From the NCBI RefSeq assembly GCF_017642925.1, contig NZ_JAEPOL010000023.1, positions 1-55,607 on the forward strand: 55,607 nucleotides of DNA. The letters are read 5' to 3'. The notes under the pieces were generated by a model. That model ran no database searches. It saw only the letters and a program-made list of their open reading frames with translations, and was not told where the DNA came from. The stretch's first letter is position 1. The number at the start of each line of letters is the position of its first letter. This DNA comes from Maricaulis sp. (GTDB taxonomy: Bacteria > Pseudomonadota > Alphaproteobacteria > Caulobacterales > Maricaulaceae). This document shows positions 52,733 through 55,607 of the stretch, one piece after another. A program made the translations under genes and the position numbers.

Positions 52733-55405
52733 ATGAGGGGTATGGCGATGCGTGCACTGGCGACAGCAATTCTGGCGGCGCTTTTCGGAACCATGGGAGC
52801 GGCAGCTCAGACGGCGCCGCTGACGGTCCAGTATGATGACGGCATTCCCAGCCTCCTGTCCGCATACGGCTACGAGTTCGGGGCCGAGATCACGCCGCCG
52901 GCCGAGGCTGTCGATTATCTCTACACCCTCGCCGAAGCCGCGCCCGACCGGATGCGCGTCGTCGAATATGCCCGCAGCTGGGAAGGCCGCCCGCTTGTCT
53001 ATGCCGTGATCGCCCGTCCCGAGACGATGGAACGGCTCGACGCGATCCAGTCCGGCCTGCAGCAGCTTGCCGATCCGGCAGGCCTGAATGCGGCGGACCG
53101 GGATCGTCTGATCGCCGACCTGCCGGCCGTCGTCTGGCTGTCCTATGGCGTGCATGGCGACGAGATCTCGTCGACCGATGCCGGTCTGCGCACGGCCTAT
53201 CATCTGCTGGCCGCCCGCGGTGATGCGGTCGTCGATACCATCCTGGACAATACGATCGTCATCATCGACCCGACGCAGAATCCGGACGGCCGCAACCGTT
53301 TCGTCCAGTCCTTCCGGGCGGCGCGGGGGCTGTCGCCAAGCGAGGACCGGTTCACGGCCGAGCATGACCAGCCCTGGCCCGGCGGGCGGTTCAACCATTA
53401 TCTCTTCGATCTCAACCGCGACTGGTTCGCCCGTACCCAGCCGGAGACGCGCGGTCGTGTCGACGCCATCCTGGACTGGCGCCCCGTCGTGGTGGTGGAC
53501 GCCCACGAGATGGGTGGTGACAGCAGTTATTTCTTCGCGCCGTCGGCCGAACCCTTTAATCCCAACATTGTCGACAGCCAGCGCGATGCCCAGGCGCTGA
53601 TCGGCCGCAATCATGGTGAGTGGTTCGACCGTCTTGGATACGACTACTACACGCGCGAAGTCTTCGACGCCTTCTATCCCGGCTATGGCGATATGTGGCC
53701 GACCCTGCAGGGCGCGATCGCGATGACCTATGAACAGGCCTCGGCCCGGGGTCTGGAGTGGCGCCGCCGCGACGGCTCTTTGCTGACCTATGCGGACGGG
53801 GTGGACCGCCATTTCATTGCCAGTCTCTCGACAGCCCAGGTCGTGGCCGAGAACCGGGCGCGTTTCCTGCGTGACTTCGTGGCCTTCCGGGACAGCGCGT
53901 CGACGAGCGCTGACGCACCGCAAGCGGTCCTTCTGGACATTGCCTCCAACCGCTGGGGCGCCGAGCGCATGGCGCGGAACCTGGCGGCGCAGGATATTGC
54001 CGTGTCACGCCTGGCGCCGGGTGCGTCGGCTTGTGGCGCAAGCTTCGAGGCGGGCGCTTTCCTCGTGCGCTTCGACCAGGCCTCCGGCCGTCTCGCCCGC
54101 ACTCTCATGGAAGCGACAACAGATCTGCCCGCCGACTTCATGCGTGAGCAGGAGCGCCGTCGCAGCGAAGGGCTGGGGCATGAGCTCTATGACGTGACCG
54201 CCTGGTCGCTGCCGCTGATGGGCAATGTGCATGCTGTGGAGTGCCGCCGCACGCCGGCGGTCGATGCCCAGCCGGTCAACGCGGAGATGCCGATCGAGCG
54301 GATCGCCGGCGGCGGGTCTTCCCAGTGGGGTTATGTCATTCCCTGGAACGATGCCGGTCAGGCCTATCTGGTGGCAGCCCTCGCCCAGGAAGGCGTGCCC
54401 ATGCGCACGACGAATGCCAGTTTCCGCATCGGTGACATCACCTATCCGCGGGGCAGCGTCGTTGTGCCGCGTCATTCCGCGCCGGACGATCTCGACAATC
54501 TGATCACGCGGCTGGCGGCCGAGATCGGCGCGCGTTTCGACGGCATGCCCAGCAGCTGGGTGGATGACGGCCCGAACCCCGGTTCGGACAATTTCTATCC
54601 TGTGCGCGAGCCGCGGGTGGCGATGGCCTGGGGAGACGGGGTCGATCCGACCTCGGCCGGCGCGACCCGCTATGTCCTGGAACGCCGCTTCGGCATTCCG
54701 GTCGCTGTCATTCGCACGGGCACGATCGGCCGGGCCAATCTCGACAATTACGATGTCCTGATCCTGCCCGAGCAGCGCTGGGGTCAGCTGGGTTCGGAAC
54801 TGGGCAATGCCGGCCGGACGGCGATCCAGGGCTTTGCCCGCGGCGGCGGCGTCGTTGTCGGCCTGGGCGACGCGACCCGCTGGCTGGCGGACAGCGAGGT
54901 GGCGATGATGCCGGCCCAGCGCGAGCGCGCCGCAGACTCGCCCCGCGAAGCCTCGGCCAGCGGCGAGGTGATCGACGGACGGATCCTGGCGAACCGGGAA
55001 GAATTGCGTGCCAGCGAGACGGCTTCGGGCGCCATGCCGGATTCCTCGCCGGGCGCTCTGGCCCGCGTCGAGGCTAATCCGGATGTGTGGATGTCGGCGG
55101 GCTATGACCGCGGGGCGGCGGCGCTCGTGACCGGATCCGACATCTACGCGCCTGTCGAGATGGACGACGCCGATACCGCGCTGCGCTTTGCCGGCCCGGA
55201 CGATCTCGTTGCCGGCGGGTATCTGTGGGACGACTATGCCGAACAGCTGGCCTACAAGCCCTTCGTCCTGTCGCGCAGCTATGGCAGCGGCCAGGTCGTG
55301 GCTTTCACGCAGTCTCCGACCACCCGGGCCTATCTCGACGGTCTGGACCTGTTGCTGCTGAACGCCGTGATCCTGGGCCCGTCGCGCTCCCGCGCCTTCC
55401 GCTAA
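52733..55405 (+). CDS. Secreted M14-family zinc carboxypeptidase-like protein
   Basis: 890-aa exported peptidase. The signal peptide ends MGAAAQ. The M14 catalytic core (about residues 30-380) shows zinc ligands His141 and Glu144 (GVHGDEIS), His258 (VDAHEMGG), the FDLNRDWF segment and catalytic Glu334 (MTYEQ). A long C-terminal part (about 400-890) has a class I glutamine amidotransferase-like or beta-rich character and is not clearly assigned. Start codons at 52733, 52742 or 52748 are all possible. It lies 48 bp after the alkylsulfatase and is likely co-transcribed. Its role is degradation of peptides in the periplasm. Confidence 0.88.
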   Translation: MRGMAMRALATAILAALFGTMGAAAQTAPLTVQYDDGIPSLLSAYGYEFGAEITPPAEAVDYLYTLAEAAPDRMRVVEYARSWEGRPLVYAVIARPETMERLDAIQSGLQQLADPAGLNAADRDRLIADLPAVVWLSYGVHGDEISSTDAGLRTAYHLLAARGDAVVDTILDNTIVIIDPTQNPDGRNRFVQSFRAARGLSPSEDRFTAEHDQPWPGGRFNHYLFDLNRDWFARTQPETRGRVDAILDWRPVVVVDAHEMGGDSSYFFAPSAEPFNPNIVDSQRDAQALIGRNHGEWFDRLGYDYYTREVFDAFYPGYGDMWPTLQGAIAMTYEQASARGLEWRRRDGSLLTYADGVDRHFIASLSTAQVVAENRARFLRDFVAFRDSASTSADAPQAVLLDIASNRWGAERMARNLAAQDIAVSRLAPGASACGASFEAGAFLVRFDQASGRLARTLMEATTDLPADFMREQERRRSEGLGHELYDVTAWSLPLMGNVHAVECRRTPAVDAQPVNAEMPIERIAGGGSSQWGYVIPWNDAGQAYLVAALAQEGVPMRTTNASFRIGDITYPRGSVVVPRHSAPDDLDNLITRLAAEIGARFDGMPSSWVDDGPNPGSDNFYPVREPRVAMAWGDGVDPTSAGATRYVLERRFGIPVAVIRTGTIGRANLDNYDVLILPEQRWGQLGSELGNAGRTAIQGFARGGGVVVGLGDATRWLADSEVAMMPAQRERAADSPREASASGEVIDGRILANREELRASETASGAMPDSSPGALARVEANPDVWMSAGYDRGAAALVTGSDIYAPVEMDDADTALRFAGPDDLVAGGYLWDDYAEQLAYKPFVLSRSYGSGQVVAFTQSPTTRAYLDGLDLLLLNAVILGPSRSRAFR

Positions 55406-55432
55406 CGCAAAAGAAAGTCTGCACAATTGCAT

Positions 55433-55452
55433 CTCCGGGGTTGACCCCGGAG
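55433..55452. other. Perfect GC-rich hairpin after peptidase gene
   Basis: CTCCGGGG-TTGA-CCCCGGAG, an 8-bp perfect stem with a tetraloop, 28 nt after the peptidase stop. No T-run follows, so it may be a Rho-independent-like pause, a 3' stabiliser or the boundary of the repeat array. Confidence 0.5.
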
Positions 55453-55471
55453 GGCGAAGCAGCGTGCTCGC

Positions 55472-55607
55472 TTGACCGAGTTGACCGAGTTGACCGAGTT
55501 GACCGAGTTGACCGAGTTGACCGAGTTGACCGAGTTGACCGAGTTGACCGAGTTGACCGAGTTGACCGAGTTGACCGAGTTGACCGAGTTGACCGAGTTG
55601 ACCGAGT
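55472..55607. repeat. 9-bp minisatellite, at least 15 copies
   Basis: Perfect tandem copies of TTGACCGAG fill 55472-55607, 15 full units plus one base, and run off the window. One forward frame reads Leu-Thr-Glu repeats; another is blocked by TGA in each unit; the reverse frames stay open. No start or ribosome site is visible, so it is scored as non-coding. Confidence 0.97.

Noticed and set aside
55472-55607. CRISPR array at the right edge
   Set aside because: Units are 9 bp and contiguous without spacers, so this is a minisatellite; no cas genes are in the window.

Overview
The window is dense, GC-rich bacterial chromosome with about 40 genes. Two large TonB-dependent receptors, a TamA/TamB pair, a zwf-pgl-edd Entner-Doudoroff operon, TPR-sulfotransferases and many stacked acyl-CoA genes suggest an aerobic alphaproteobacterium of the Caulobacterales/Maricaulales or sphingomonad kind. 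No rRNA, tRNA or other taxonomic marker is present, so this is inference. Both window edges carry direct repeats and may be contig ends.

Region 1 (about 0.2-24.3 kb) is a lipid or isoprenoid/steroid-like acyl-CoA degradation region. A thiolase (minus) is divergent from a seven-gene operon: acyl-CoA dehydrogenase, GPH-type MFS symporter, SCP-type thiolase with its DUF35 zinc-ribbon/OB partner, an acyl-CoA dehydrogenase pair of unequal subunits, and a second MFS. A TonB receptor with its own strong promoter follows, then a double-domain TetR regulator, DUF1330, an aldo/keto reductase broken by a perfect 116-bp tandem duplication, a thioesterase, a secreted DUF3089 lipase-like enzyme, an acyl-CoA ligase, a fused enoyl-CoA hydratase/3-hydroxyacyl-CoA dehydrogenase, CsbD, a family III CoA-transferase and a MarR regulator. 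The set can activate, transport and beta-oxidise an unusual carboxylic acid.

Region 2 (24.6-31.4 kb) holds a second TonB receptor, a TPR-sulfotransferase and a BCCT betaine/choline-type transporter. Region 3 (31.4-40.6 kb, minus) reads hemN, tamA, tamB, mscS, zntB: haem synthesis plus envelope biogenesis and ion homeostasis. Region 4 (40.8-44.9 kb) is zwf-pgl-edd behind a perfect ATGTTA-N4-TAACAT palindrome.

Region 5 (44.9-50.5 kb) is the most unusual part. A GTGA-N6-TCAC palindrome and a strongly structured non-coding stretch precede a TIR-TM-TPR protein, a small beta-rich protein of unknown function and a TPR/SLOG-like/class III nucleotide cyclase. A convergent Crp/Fnr regulator overlaps the cyclase 3' end and has the residues expected for cNMP binding and GTGA recognition. 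Together they look like a self-contained second-messenger circuit. Region 6 (50.6-55.6 kb) has a lipoprotein alkylsulfatase, a secreted M14 zinc peptidase and a 9-bp minisatellite that runs off the window end.
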